A stretch of 64,000 bases of DNA from Aquipseudomonas alcaligenes_A (GTDB taxonomy: Bacteria; Pseudomonadota; Gammaproteobacteria; Pseudomonadales; Pseudomonadaceae), in NCBI GenBank assembly GCA_048595745.1, contig CP184361.1. The stretch is one strand, 5' to 3'. Below are positions 53,944-62,017 of the stretch, one piece after another. The notes under the pieces are model-generated. The model searched no databases. It was not told where the DNA came from and saw nothing but the letters and a program-made list of their open reading frames with translations. A program made the position numbers and the translations under genes. Numbering within the stretch: the first letter of the stretch is position 1; every line of letters starts with the position of its first letter.

Positions 53944-55224
53944 ATGGAAGCAGGAGCCGTACACGAGGCCATAGAGTTTTTCTTGGGAGATAAAAAGCTG
54001 TCGGAATTGTGCGAAGTCCTTAAAACGGGGGACGACATCCTTGATGTCATTGCTCTGAGCGAAAACCAGCACTCAGACCTTCTCGCCTGGATGTTTGACC
54101 CTCGCGAAGGGCACGGTCAAGGCGATCAAATCCTCAGTGACTTGCTCCTAGGCGCCGCTCAAGCAGCTTCGCAAGGTTGCGGACTGGATCGCAGAGGAAC
54201 TACAGCACGTTTCTTTGCTGAGTGGACGCCCTCCCGGATTCGCACCTCAAGTTTTGGCACGGTATTTACCGCCCGTGAACTGGGTATGAAAGCATCGGAG
54301 CGAGTGGATCTGTTTGTGATTGACCCAGCCAACAAGTTCGTTCTGCTGATTGAGAATAAGGCAGGCGCTACCCATAGCAGTGACCAACTAGACGGTTACC
54401 GTGATAGTTGGATGGAGGCTATCGCCAGTAACGCACATCTCCGAGAGTACAGCAGTGTATTCATTGCCTTGGACCGGCAGTTTGCGGGTGATGACTGGTC
54501 TGATCGCCCTTCAAACAGCTATTGGCTACACCTTGGCTACGACTGGTTGAAGGCATCTGCTGACAGGGCGTTGCTCCATGTTGAGCGCGGTAATGCTGCG
54601 GCTCGGCTTGTTGTCAGTTATTGCAATCGGCAGACCGACTGGGAGAGTCCGGCAAGCCAGCGGGCCATAACGCTTGCTGCTGAGCTTCATGAATCGCATG
54701 GAGCAGCTATCAAGCAACTGCTTGAGGCCTCTACCGGTCGCCTTGAGAAGAATTGGATTGAGAGCCGCAGCGATACCCACAAGCTGTTTATGCTGCAGAA
54801 CAAAGCTGCTATTTCTCTTCTACGTGAAACCCAAGGCATGGCTTCAATCAAGGAGACAATTGCAGCGAAAGTGCCTCGTCTGAAGCGTGAGAATATCGCC
54901 CACTCCCGTGCTTGGCTGGATATCTGTCCGCCTGGCTGGGAGAAATACGAAGGGGAGAACTGGTGGCCGGTTTACTTCAGTGTCAGCTACTCCGATAGCT
55001 CCAAATCAAAATGCGACGTTGCACTGATTTTGGACAAGGGCCACGCAAATTCTGAGGAAGAAGCCGAGGAACTCCGAGAATGTCTGAAGGTATTCGATAC
55101 ACGCTTTGCCAAGCATCAGAGTACTGACCGGCGCCGAGTTGTTCTAGATAAAGGCCTCAGCGTTTCAGAGCTCGTACGGAAGCTTGATGAACACTCCATA
55201 CGCTTGCTCAAAGCTATTGCATAG
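53944..55224 (+). CDS. PD-(D/E)XK nuclease-superfamily protein (PDDEXK_4-like)
   Basis: This 426-residue protein contains ENQHSDLLAWMFDPREGHGQ (residues 40-59), the usual early motif of this family. The nuclease core follows with Asp122 (RVDLFVID), Glu137 and Lys139 (LLIENKAG) and Gln148 (SSDQLDGY). The ExK pair plus upstream Asp is the metal-binding active site of restriction-endonuclease-like folds. No methylase or specificity subunit is adjacent. GC is visibly lower than in the backbone, suggesting horizontal acquisition. It may act in defence; this is inferred. Confidence 0.82.
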   Translation: MEAGAVHEAIEFFLGDKKLSELCEVLKTGDDILDVIALSENQHSDLLAWMFDPREGHGQGDQILSDLLLGAAQAASQGCGLDRRGTTARFFAEWTPSRIRTSSFGTVFTARELGMKASERVDLFVIDPANKFVLLIENKAGATHSSDQLDGYRDSWMEAIASNAHLREYSSVFIALDRQFAGDDWSDRPSNSYWLHLGYDWLKASADRALLHVERGNAAARLVVSYCNRQTDWESPASQRAITLAAELHESHGAAIKQLLEASTGRLEKNWIESRSDTHKLFMLQNKAAISLLRETQGMASIKETIAAKVPRLKRENIAHSRAWLDICPPGWEKYEGENWWPVYFSVSYSDSSKSKCDVALILDKGHANSEEEAEELRECLKVFDTRFAKHQSTDRRRVVLDKGLSVSELVRKLDEHSIRLLKAIA

Positions 55225-55437
55225 CTCAGGGGAGGCCAGTTCAAGCCTGCACAATGAGCTGACTGAAGCGGTCTAGCTATGTGGGCGCAGGGTGACCGCT
55301 CTTGGCCGCGTCCTGCCTGATGCGGCTGGCTAGCCCGGGCCAATCCCGGACACTTCCAATAATGGAGTGAGGCTATCAACTCGCTAACTCAAGCGCGTAG
55401 AAAAGATTAGCCTCGCTCTTAATGAGGCTCGCCACTA
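55225..55437. other. Intergenic region, no gene seen
   Basis: The region lies between convergent genes. No convincing reading frame or terminator is seen. Confidence 0.5.
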
Positions 55438-56550
55438 TCAGTCCCCAATGCGGGTCATTGCTTCCAAGGTTTTTTTAGCATGAGTTTTGAAGCTCTCTCG
55501 ATTTGGTACTGCTCCAACCATTTCTCTGAACTCATCCGTGAAATACAGCACTGACAGCGCCCCGCCATACCGGCGTGAGTCTCGGGCAATTTGATCATGT
55601 CGACTCCATGTGTTGATGACGTGCCTCATATAGCTCGCATGATTTGGATGGGCTAATGAACCTTTGCAGACGTCGCTGTAATCCGGAGCATTCAGCCATT
55701 GACCACGGTTCAGCCAACTAAGAGCCGCAACAAATGCGGCATCCGAAAGGCGTTTCACAATAGCGGATTTTTCCTCTGTAACCCGAAGTTGCTCAGAAAA
55801 AAGATCTATTCGCTCTGCATACAATTGAACCCAGTAGTCCATCCGGATTACCGGATACGGATGGGTACCAACTGGTTCGGCATCAAGCTGAACAGGTCTA
55901 TCTCCGTTGAACAGAAACATGATGCAACTGACCATCGCGCAATGAAGGTAGGCATGATCCAAATAGTCACTGTCCTCAAATACTTCTAGCTGCGTCGCCA
56001 TCCAGTCCAGTGCTTCAGCGTCCGCTGCGAACTCTGTGGCATGAGAAATCGCTGCCTCAGCCCCTGATATCGACTCTTCACCGGCAATCTCGAAATCATC
56101 TATTGTGCAACTTGCTGTACCAGTACCGTACAGACTTCGAATCGCCCCATGGTTCTGGTTGAGATGGCCAATCTCGTGATAAATCACGAAAAGAACCCCG
56201 GCCGTGAACATAAGATCCGCTGCCTCCAGCAAATCGAACTGCGCCGGAAGCATATGTACTCCGAGATGAACACCCTGCTGCTCGGGACGGCCTTTCGTAA
56301 AACGGGCGAATTCCAAAGCAATTGAGTACAGCTCTTGGATCAGTCCATAGCTCAAAGAGATGACATGGCGACGAACCCGATCAAGTGAAGGTTCGACGGA
56401 AGCGGTCGCTCGGATTTCATTGGTATGCAGCCATCTAATGCAAAGCTCGATGTCGGAGGCTGCGTACCACCTAGAGTCCAAATCCCCCTTAATATGGTCT
56501 GCTAAGTGAACAGCGCGATCTATAAGCTCAGGCAACTGGGGTAACGTCAT
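55438..56550 (-). CDS. HEXXH zinc metalloprotease-like protein (M48/Lit-like gluzincin?)
   Basis: This 370-residue soluble protein has HEIGH at residues 125-129 in a hydrophobic helix (LFVIYHEIGHLNQNHG). Forty-four residues later comes ATEFAADAEALD with Glu173 and Asp177. HEXXH followed by ExxAD is the gluzincin ligand pattern shared by M48 proteases and by the phage-exclusion Lit peptidases. No signal peptide or membrane anchor is seen, unlike HtpX or LoiP. Base composition is lower in GC than neighbours. Its role is unknown; intracellular proteolysis in a defence or toxin setting is a reasonable hypothesis. Confidence 0.72.
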   Translation of the reverse strand: MTLPQLPELIDRAVHLADHIKGDLDSRWYAASDIELCIRWLHTNEIRATASVEPSLDRVRRHVISLSYGLIQELYSIALEFARFTKGRPEQQGVHLGVHMLPAQFDLLEAADLMFTAGVLFVIYHEIGHLNQNHGAIRSLYGTGTASCTIDDFEIAGEESISGAEAAISHATEFAADAEALDWMATQLEVFEDSDYLDHAYLHCAMVSCIMFLFNGDRPVQLDAEPVGTHPYPVIRMDYWVQLYAERIDLFSEQLRVTEEKSAIVKRLSDAAFVAALSWLNRGQWLNAPDYSDVCKGSLAHPNHASYMRHVINTWSRHDQIARDSRRYGGALSVLYFTDEFREMVGAVPNRESFKTHAKKTLEAMTRIGD

Positions 56551-56674
56551 GACCGTCTCAACAACTGTGAAATAGATATTAGAACAGAGAAGTGTCAGTC
56601 AACCTCAGCTCAATTTCGCCAATCGAGAAAAAGTATCATCGATGTTAGAGGTTGCGCCAACTGCCCAGCGGTCA

Positions 56675-57217
56675 CTATGAAGCCGCTGGTGCTGGGTCAT
56701 GAGGCTTGATTTCCTCCATACCCTGTACCTCACCTGGGGCATAAGGGCGTATAAAGTCGTCGTAAGTCTCGCAAAGGTGGATCAATAGTGATATGTCGTC
56801 ACTGAGCTTTCGGGCGGTTTTTTCCGTCTCTCTGAGCTCTGCATACGTCATGGTCGCCATTTGATCTGTTTTTTTATCGTATCTAATCATCTCCATCTGC
56901 CCATCACCGACAAGCGCTAATACACCATGGGCGATATGATTACGATTATCCATTAACACCTTAACGCGTGCGAAGATTCGTTTTATACGTAAGGTGGCTG
57001 GAGACTCAGGCATTTTATACAGCCCAGCCTCAACCAGCTTTAGTCGATCAGAGGTTGTTAGCTTTTGCCATTTGTTTGGTAATTTGATTGGCCTTTTCTG
57101 TTGAGTAATAAAACCATAAAAATTAATAAGCATCATGTCTACTTCATTGACTGAGTAGATGATCCACCCCATCCCTGATGCCCAATGACTCCGCATCGAG
57201 CCTTCTACGTCTTGCAT
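56675..57217 (-). CDS. Hypothetical protein with HEPN-like RX4H motif
   Basis: This 180-residue, mostly helical, soluble protein contains DNRNHIAHG with Arg92, Asn93 and His97. That gives the R-(N/D/H)-x3-H motif that defines the HEPN RNase superfamily, common in toxin-antitoxin and phage-defence systems. The downstream helix (YAELRETEKTARKLSDDIS) fits the expected layout of such a domain. GC is low compared with the backbone. An ATG at 57196 is an alternative start. Activity as a ribonuclease is not shown by sequence alone, because non-catalytic HEPN proteins exist. Confidence 0.65.
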   Translation of the reverse strand: MQDVEGSMRSHWASGMGWIIYSVNEVDMMLINFYGFITQQKRPIKLPNKWQKLTTSDRLKLVEAGLYKMPESPATLRIKRIFARVKVLMDNRNHIAHGVLALVGDGQMEMIRYDKKTDQMATMTYAELRETEKTARKLSDDISLLIHLCETYDDFIRPYAPGEVQGMEEIKPHDPAPAAS

Positions 57218-57541
57218 TACTAACTCTCAAAGTAAATACTGAAAAGCTGCGCTAATGTTTACAGCCGCCCAATGCTGCCGAAAAAAGAAACATCGGCTTA
57301 ATCAGCCGGCTCTTGTGCGATCATTTCATTAAGCTCTCGATAGCCTACGAGCTTTAAGCGTACTCTCCCTTAAACAGCTTCGATAGACCGCTGACGGCTT
57401 TGGACCAATCAGCGTGTCGTTGATTTCTTGCTCCGCATAGTCGCTGGTGATGAACTGACGATCTCGGGCTCACTGAATCGCCCAGCGTTTTGAAGACGCT
57501 GAACGACTGCTTCTGGCCGAAAGCAGTCACTCAGCACTGCC
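57218..57541. other. Low-GC intergenic region with possible decayed coding remnants
   Basis: No intact gene is found. On the minus strand, about 57360-57470, an open stretch reads RQFITSDYAEQEINDTL and continues for about 40 residues before it breaks, which looks like the remains of a gene. I cannot assign a family. A hairpin repeat sits at 57505-57528. Confidence 0.4.
57505..57528. repeat. Short inverted repeat near amine oxidase 3' end
   Basis: GACTGCTT and AAGCAGTC flank an 8-base loop, 14 bases beyond the amine oxidase stop. The loop sequence CTGGCCGA is of a type commonly met between Pseudomonas genes. It may act as a terminator or as a mark of the junction. Confidence 0.5.
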
Positions 57542-58606
57542 TCAAGGGCGTAGTTCAAGTACCCGATTCAAGGCTGCATCTACCGCCAGCAATGCCCCTT
57601 CCATATAGCCGCCGTGTTCACCGCCAGCTTCACTGCCGATCAGTGCTAGTCGGGCGTCCCAAACGGGATCAAGCATATGTGTTAGGTCGTAGAGGCTATG
57701 CCCGCGAGGGGGCGTTCGGTCTTCCGTGGTCGCAGTGAAGGGTTCTGCGGCCCAGTCCTGAATCCAGTCTTCCAACGGATTGACTGCCTCGTCACCGAAC
57801 AGGCGGCTCAGCTGCGCCCGACAGTGGTCACGGAGTTCTGCGTCACCGAATCGCCCGCGCCGCGTGACGCTTATGGCGAAGAACCCAAACAGCGCCGCAG
57901 CTTCACCAGTGCTTGCATCGTGGATTTCCCCGAGCGGGCCCACGGAGCTGAAGGCATCCCCCGAGAGGCCTTGTTTCCGCCAAAACGGATGAGAGTAGCG
58001 CGCCACATATTTGGCATGAGCCGCCATCCAAGTTGGAACGGAGGAAAGGTGCCTGACGCTGTGGTCTGAAAGCGCCGGGGTGAAGGCAATGCGCTGTGTG
58101 AGGCGCGGAGGTGTTGCCAACCAAATATGGCTGTACGAATGCCGTTCGGAATGATCGGCGCCCAGACGCAATGCCGCACCGACTTCATCCAGATAGGCTG
58201 CGACCACCTCGGTACCGAGGTGGATTCGACTGGCCGGCAAGTTGGCAGACAGGGCTGTGATCAGACGAGTCGTGCCGCCCTCGATGCGCATTGAAGTATT
58301 GCCCGAACGATAGCCCTGACGGCGCGATACTGGGCCAAACCCTCGCTCTAGCAATGCGTCGCCATGTTCGTGCTGGGCGAATGTGAGCAGGCCCAGTTCA
58401 GTCACCAGCGCCTGCATGCGGGGTTGGAAGTCAGGCCAGAACCAGGTTGGCCCCAGATCCAAACCCGTCTCGGTCGAATGGATACGGCCGCCCAGACGAT
58501 CGCGCGCCTCGAATAGATCAAAGTCGATACCCGCGTGGTCGAGGCGGTAGGCGGCATAAACACCCGCTAAGCCGCCGCCGACGATGGCAATCTTGTGCTT
58601 GCGCAT
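57542..58606 (-). CDS. FAD-dependent amine oxidase-like flavoprotein
   Basis: This 354-residue protein starts with a Rossmann FAD-binding motif (IAIVGGGLAGVYAAYRL) and the family segment FEARDRLGGRIHS. It ends with the typical ALIGSEAGGEHGGYMEGAL. It is shorter than classical monoamine oxidases (about 450-500), so the substrate domain may be reduced. Probable role is oxidation of an amine or related substrate. It is followed on the same strand, after 49 bases in transcription order, by nothing obvious; upstream lie the AhpD-like and SDR genes, probably co-transcribed. Confidence 0.82.
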   Translation of the reverse strand: MRKHKIAIVGGGLAGVYAAYRLDHAGIDFDLFEARDRLGGRIHSTETGLDLGPTWFWPDFQPRMQALVTELGLLTFAQHEHGDALLERGFGPVSRRQGYRSGNTSMRIEGGTTRLITALSANLPASRIHLGTEVVAAYLDEVGAALRLGADHSERHSYSHIWLATPPRLTQRIAFTPALSDHSVRHLSSVPTWMAAHAKYVARYSHPFWRKQGLSGDAFSSVGPLGEIHDASTGEAAALFGFFAISVTRRGRFGDAELRDHCRAQLSRLFGDEAVNPLEDWIQDWAAEPFTATTEDRTPPRGHSLYDLTHMLDPVWDARLALIGSEAGGEHGGYMEGALLAVDAALNRVLELRP

Positions 58607-58655
58607 GTAAGGACTCCAGCAAACAAAGCGGACGCCCTAAGGCGTCCCCAGATCA

Positions 58656-58991
58656 TCACGGCTTGTCGAAGGCAGCCACGGCGTCAAATACCCTGGCGCT
58701 GTAGGTCAGGGCCGCTCCGGCGTTCAGGGCGATCGCCACACTCAGGGCCTCGGCAATTTCCTCCTTTGTCGCGCCATGTTTCAGTGCGGCCTGAGCGTGC
58801 ACCGATATGCAACCATCGCAACGGGTCGTCACTGCGACGGACAGGGCGATCAGCTCATGCACCTTCGGTTCCAGATGCTTCGCCGGCACATTGCCAAGCG
58901 TGTTCAACCCACGCATGGCTTCCGGAGCCAGCTTGCCGAACTCGCCGACGCGTTGCATGAGATTGGCGAAATAGTCTTTCCAGCTCTTCAT
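58656..58991 (-). CDS. Carboxymuconolactone decarboxylase/AhpD-like protein
   Basis: This 111-residue protein has the AhpD-type redox CDGC (Cys58, Cys61) in TRCDGCISVHAQAALKHG, with the conserved His between. Members act as peroxidase-linked disulfide reductases or decarboxylases. It sits between the SDR and amine oxidase genes on the minus strand with short spacings (12 and 49 bases), so it is likely in the same operon, perhaps handling peroxide from the oxidase. Confidence 0.88.
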   Translation of the reverse strand: MKSWKDYFANLMQRVGEFGKLAPEAMRGLNTLGNVPAKHLEPKVHELIALSVAVTTRCDGCISVHAQAALKHGATKEEIAEALSVAIALNAGAALTYSARVFDAVAAFDKP

Positions 58992-59003
58992 TCTGGTCGT
59001 CCC

Positions 59004-59777
59004 TCAGTTCCGCCCAGCGGTGACACCACCGTCAACCGGTAGTACGGTTCCGGTGATCCACGCAGCGTCCTGCGAGGCGAGGAAGAGGATGGCTGACGCC
59101 ACGTCCGCGGGTTGGCCATTGCGTCCCAGCGGGTGGAAAGCGTTGAAGGTCGGCAACACTTCCTTGACCTGCTCGGCATCCATAAAGGTGCCGTAAACCG
59201 GAGTCTCTACCACCGCCGGAGCCACGGTATTGATGCGGATGTTCGAGCTGGCCAGCTCGATGGCCAGGTTGCGGGTGAGTGCATGTACGCCGGCATTGGC
59301 GGCGGAGTAGGCAGCCGAGGGCGTGGCACCGATAGCCTGGATGGCCCAAAGCGAGCCGGTTTGTACGATGGCGCCGCCACCACGCTGTTGCATGGCTTTG
59401 GCCGCCGCCTGCGCCATGAAGAACTTGCCTTTGAGGATGGTATCGAGGAACCAGTCGTACTCGGCTGGATTGACCTCCAGGAAGGGCTTTGGATTAAAGA
59501 CACCGGCGTTATTGACCAGGATGTCCAAACCACCGAATTCGCTCACAGCCAGGTCGACCAGTGCCTGCGCAGTTGAAGGTTGAGCGATGTCGCCGGCCAG
59601 GGTACGGATACGGCTACCACTGACGTCGATATCACGCGCCGCTTGCGCCAGTTTGGCTGCGTCTCGGCCGCCGATAACTACCGACGCGCCAGCTTCCACC
59701 AGACGCTTGGCAACTTCCTTGCCGATACCCGAGCCACCGCCGGTAACGATGGCAACCTTGTTAGAAAAACTTTTCAT
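59004..59777 (-). CDS. SDR-family protein lacking the catalytic lysine
   Basis: This 257-residue SDR has the cofactor motif TGGGSGIG (residues 12-19), NNAG at 89-92, and Ser142 and Tyr157. However, the lysine of YxxxK is replaced by Asn161 (YSAAN). Loss of this lysine usually lowers or changes dehydrogenase activity, though some SDRs tolerate it. It is the first gene of the likely SDR-AhpD-amine oxidase operon and is divergent from a LysR regulator (59955), its probable controller. Confidence 0.87.
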   Translation of the reverse strand: MKSFSNKVAIVTGGGSGIGKEVAKRLVEAGASVVIGGRDAAKLAQAARDIDVSGSRIRTLAGDIAQPSTAQALVDLAVSEFGGLDILVNNAGVFNPKPFLEVNPAEYDWFLDTILKGKFFMAQAAAKAMQQRGGGAIVQTGSLWAIQAIGATPSAAYSAANAGVHALTRNLAIELASSNIRINTVAPAVVETPVYGTFMDAEQVKEVLPTFNAFHPLGRNGQPADVASAILFLASQDAAWITGTVLPVDGGVTAGRN

Positions 59778-59954
59778 ATTCTGATCTCCTCAGTCGTGCT
59801 GAGCGCAAGGAATGGATGATGCCCAAGGCCTTGAGGAAGCTTCACCTTCTGCTATCTTCGCGGTGTATGGCTCCCGACCTGGTGTGCATTGTTGATTCGC
59901 GAGATGACTCCAACAACGCATAAGATTTTGTCTGTTGAGATAGAATTTCTTTCA

Positions 59955-60884
59955 ATGACAACGCCTGCTTATCTCAATGCTCTGCGTGCTTTCGAGGCTG
60001 CCGCCCGCCACCGAAGCTTTTCCGCCGCCGCCGCCGAGCTGAACGTCACTCCAGCCGCGGTGGGGCAGCAGGTACGTAATCTGGAATCGTGGCTCGGTAT
60101 CCCGCTGTTCTCTCGCGCAAGTAGCGGCTCGGCACGACTGCTACTGACCGATGCGGCACGGGCCGCCCTGCCTGACATCCGAGAAGGCTTCGAGCGATTG
60201 AGCCTGGGGCTGGCACGATTGAAGGATGCCGGGGGGAATGCGGAGCTGACGGTCACCGTGAGCCCGGCATTTGCCTCGAAATGGCTGCTGCCACGGATCG
60301 AACGTTTCCAGCAGGCCTATCCGGATCTGGATGTGCTGCTCGATACCAATTCGCGGTCGGTGGACTTTCAGGCTGAGCGGATCGATGTCGGAGTGCGTTA
60401 CGGTGCCGGTAACTGGCCCGGCCTTAACGCTGTTCGGCTGATGGATGAGGTCATTTTCCCGGTCTGCTCACCCGGCTATCACCTGCTAGAAGGGGGGCGC
60501 TTGCAGCCTGAGGTGATACCTCGCTGTACGCTGATCCATGATCTTTCGATGGCCAACTACGCCGACTATCCCACTTGGAGAATGTGGCTGGATGCCGCTG
60601 GATATGGCCAGGTGAAAACCGAGCACGGATTGCGCATCAACAATTCAGCGGCAGTGTTGCAAGCAGCAATAGACGGGCAAGGATTGGCGCTGGCACGCAG
60701 CGTAATGGTCAAAGACGACCTGGCGGCGGGCCGGTTGATTCGCCCGTTTGCTGACAAAGGCATGGATTGCCCGCTGACCCAGGCCTATTACGTGGTCTAT
60801 CGCCCAGAAAGTGGTGAGCTGCCGAAAGTACAGGCCTTCCGCGACTGGTTACTCAGCGAAGTAGATCGGGTGTCAGAAGCCTAG
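59955..60884 (+). CDS. LysR-family regulator, GcvA-like
   Basis: This 309-residue regulator has an HTH (RAFEAAARHRSFSAAAAELN, then TPAAVGQQVRNLE) and an effector domain of the GcvA type. I chose the ATG at 59955 because the conserved TPAYLNALRAF starts there; an ATG at 59889 in the same frame adds unconserved residues. Divergent with the SDR operon across 177 bases, so it probably controls that cassette. Confidence 0.88.
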   Translation: MTTPAYLNALRAFEAAARHRSFSAAAAELNVTPAAVGQQVRNLESWLGIPLFSRASSGSARLLLTDAARAALPDIREGFERLSLGLARLKDAGGNAELTVTVSPAFASKWLLPRIERFQQAYPDLDVLLDTNSRSVDFQAERIDVGVRYGAGNWPGLNAVRLMDEVIFPVCSPGYHLLEGGRLQPEVIPRCTLIHDLSMANYADYPTWRMWLDAAGYGQVKTEHGLRINNSAAVLQAAIDGQGLALARSVMVKDDLAAGRLIRPFADKGMDCPLTQAYYVVYRPESGELPKVQAFRDWLLSEVDRVSEA

Positions 60885-61091
60885 AGTGGGCGCTGCATCG
60901 TTCACCCACAGGCATGCACCACTGCGCCTGCCTCGGCCTCTCATGCAACGCCCGGTGTCAGCTGCATCCAGCCAGTAGCCGGGGTCGCTGCACGGTGGGA
61001 AGCGCTGCGCGATTTTCCACCCTACGATCGCTTCGGGTCGTTTTTGAAGGCCAGGAGAAGATCCACTCAAGCGGCGCTGCGCAGACGGGCG
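60885..61091. other. Intergenic region, no gene seen
   Basis: Between the LysR gene and the TrmK-like methyltransferase I see no convincing reading frame or strong hairpin. Confidence 0.5.
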
Positions 61092-61796
61092 TCAGCCTTC
61101 TTCAGCCAGCAGTTCGCTGATCCAACGGGTCTGCCGGGTGAGCGCCTGCACCTTGTCCTCAGGTACGGCCTGCCGAGCCTGGGCGAAGTGGGTCAGGGTT
61201 CGTTGCTTCAGCTGCAACAGGCGCTGCCATTTGGCCAGAAAGGCTGGGCTGCGTTCCTGTAACTGCAGTGGGCCGAAGTACAGTTCCTGGGTGGTATAGC
61301 GCACCGGCCCGCTGCGTTCGGCGACGATGATTTCGTAGTTGAAGCGGTTTTCCCGCAGCACTTCCTCGTGGAGGATACGGTAGCCATTGTCCATCAGCCA
61401 TTGGCGCAGGGGTTGCTCGCCGCCGTTGGGCTGCAGGATCAGGCGCTCCTCGCCAGTGAGGCGCGACTTGTCGCGGTCGAGGATGTCGCGGATCGTCTCG
61501 CCGCCCATGCCGCAGAGGCTGATGGCGCTGATTCTGTCTTCCGGCTCGATCGCCGCCAGTCCACTGGCCAGACGCACGGCGATTCGCTGGCTCAGGCCAT
61601 TTTCGCGCACGGTTCGCTGCGCCGCGTGAAAGGGCGTCAACGCCACCTCGCCGGCCACCGCCGCCGCGATGACGCCGCGCGTCATCAAGGCTACGAGCAG
61701 GTAGCCGTGATCCGAGCCGATATCGGCCAGCCGCGCGCCTGCCGGGACATGCGCCGCCACGCGCTCCAGGCGCTCGGACAATCTTTGTTCGTTCAA
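61092..61796 (-). CDS. TrmK-like tRNA (adenine-N1)-methyltransferase family protein
   Basis: This 234-residue protein has the SAM-binding motif ADIGSDHGYLLVALM (about residues 23-37) and the family-typical SLCGMGGETIRDIL and RLILQPNGGEQPLRQWL. TrmK of Bacillus methylates A22 of tRNA. Proteobacterial members are less studied, so the substrate is tentative. The TTG at 61796 is favoured as the start because GAGG lies upstream and conserved sequence begins at NEQRLSERLERV; more distal starts give low-complexity protein. Confidence 0.82.
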   Translation of the reverse strand: MNEQRLSERLERVAAHVPAGARLADIGSDHGYLLVALMTRGVIAAAVAGEVALTPFHAAQRTVRENGLSQRIAVRLASGLAAIEPEDRISAISLCGMGGETIRDILDRDKSRLTGEERLILQPNGGEQPLRQWLMDNGYRILHEEVLRENRFNYEIIVAERSGPVRYTTQELYFGPLQLQERSPAFLAKWQRLLQLKQRTLTHFAQARQAVPEDKVQALTRQTRWISELLAEEG

Positions 61797-61977
61797 CTGC
61801 TGCCTCTGCTCACCACGATCGTCCGGCACGTCGGGCCGGAACGGCGGGCGATTCTGTCGGGCAACAGTGGGCCTGGCAAACTTCGGCGACCAATGCCCTG
61901 GCTCGGCGTGCAGGGGCCATGCATGCACATGCCTGCTCATGGGGGTGTAGCGATTGAGCCGATGCGGATTGCTTTAG

Positions 61978-62003
61978 CCCCTCTGCCACAAGTGGGAGAG
62001 GGG
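61978..62003. repeat. CTCTCCC-type hairpin repeat, third copy
   Basis: The imperfect inverted repeat CCCCTCT-G-CCAC / GTGG-G-AGAGGGG has an AA loop. It lies 14 bases beyond the copS stop and resembles the elements at 23839 and 31372. Confidence 0.65.
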
Positions 62004-62017
62004 AGGCACTCGGGCTC

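Noticed and set aside
57490..57738. Plus-strand open frame of 82 codons at the amine oxidase 3' end
   Set aside because: It overlaps the amine oxidase coding region in antisense and covers the hairpin; composition does not look like a native gene.
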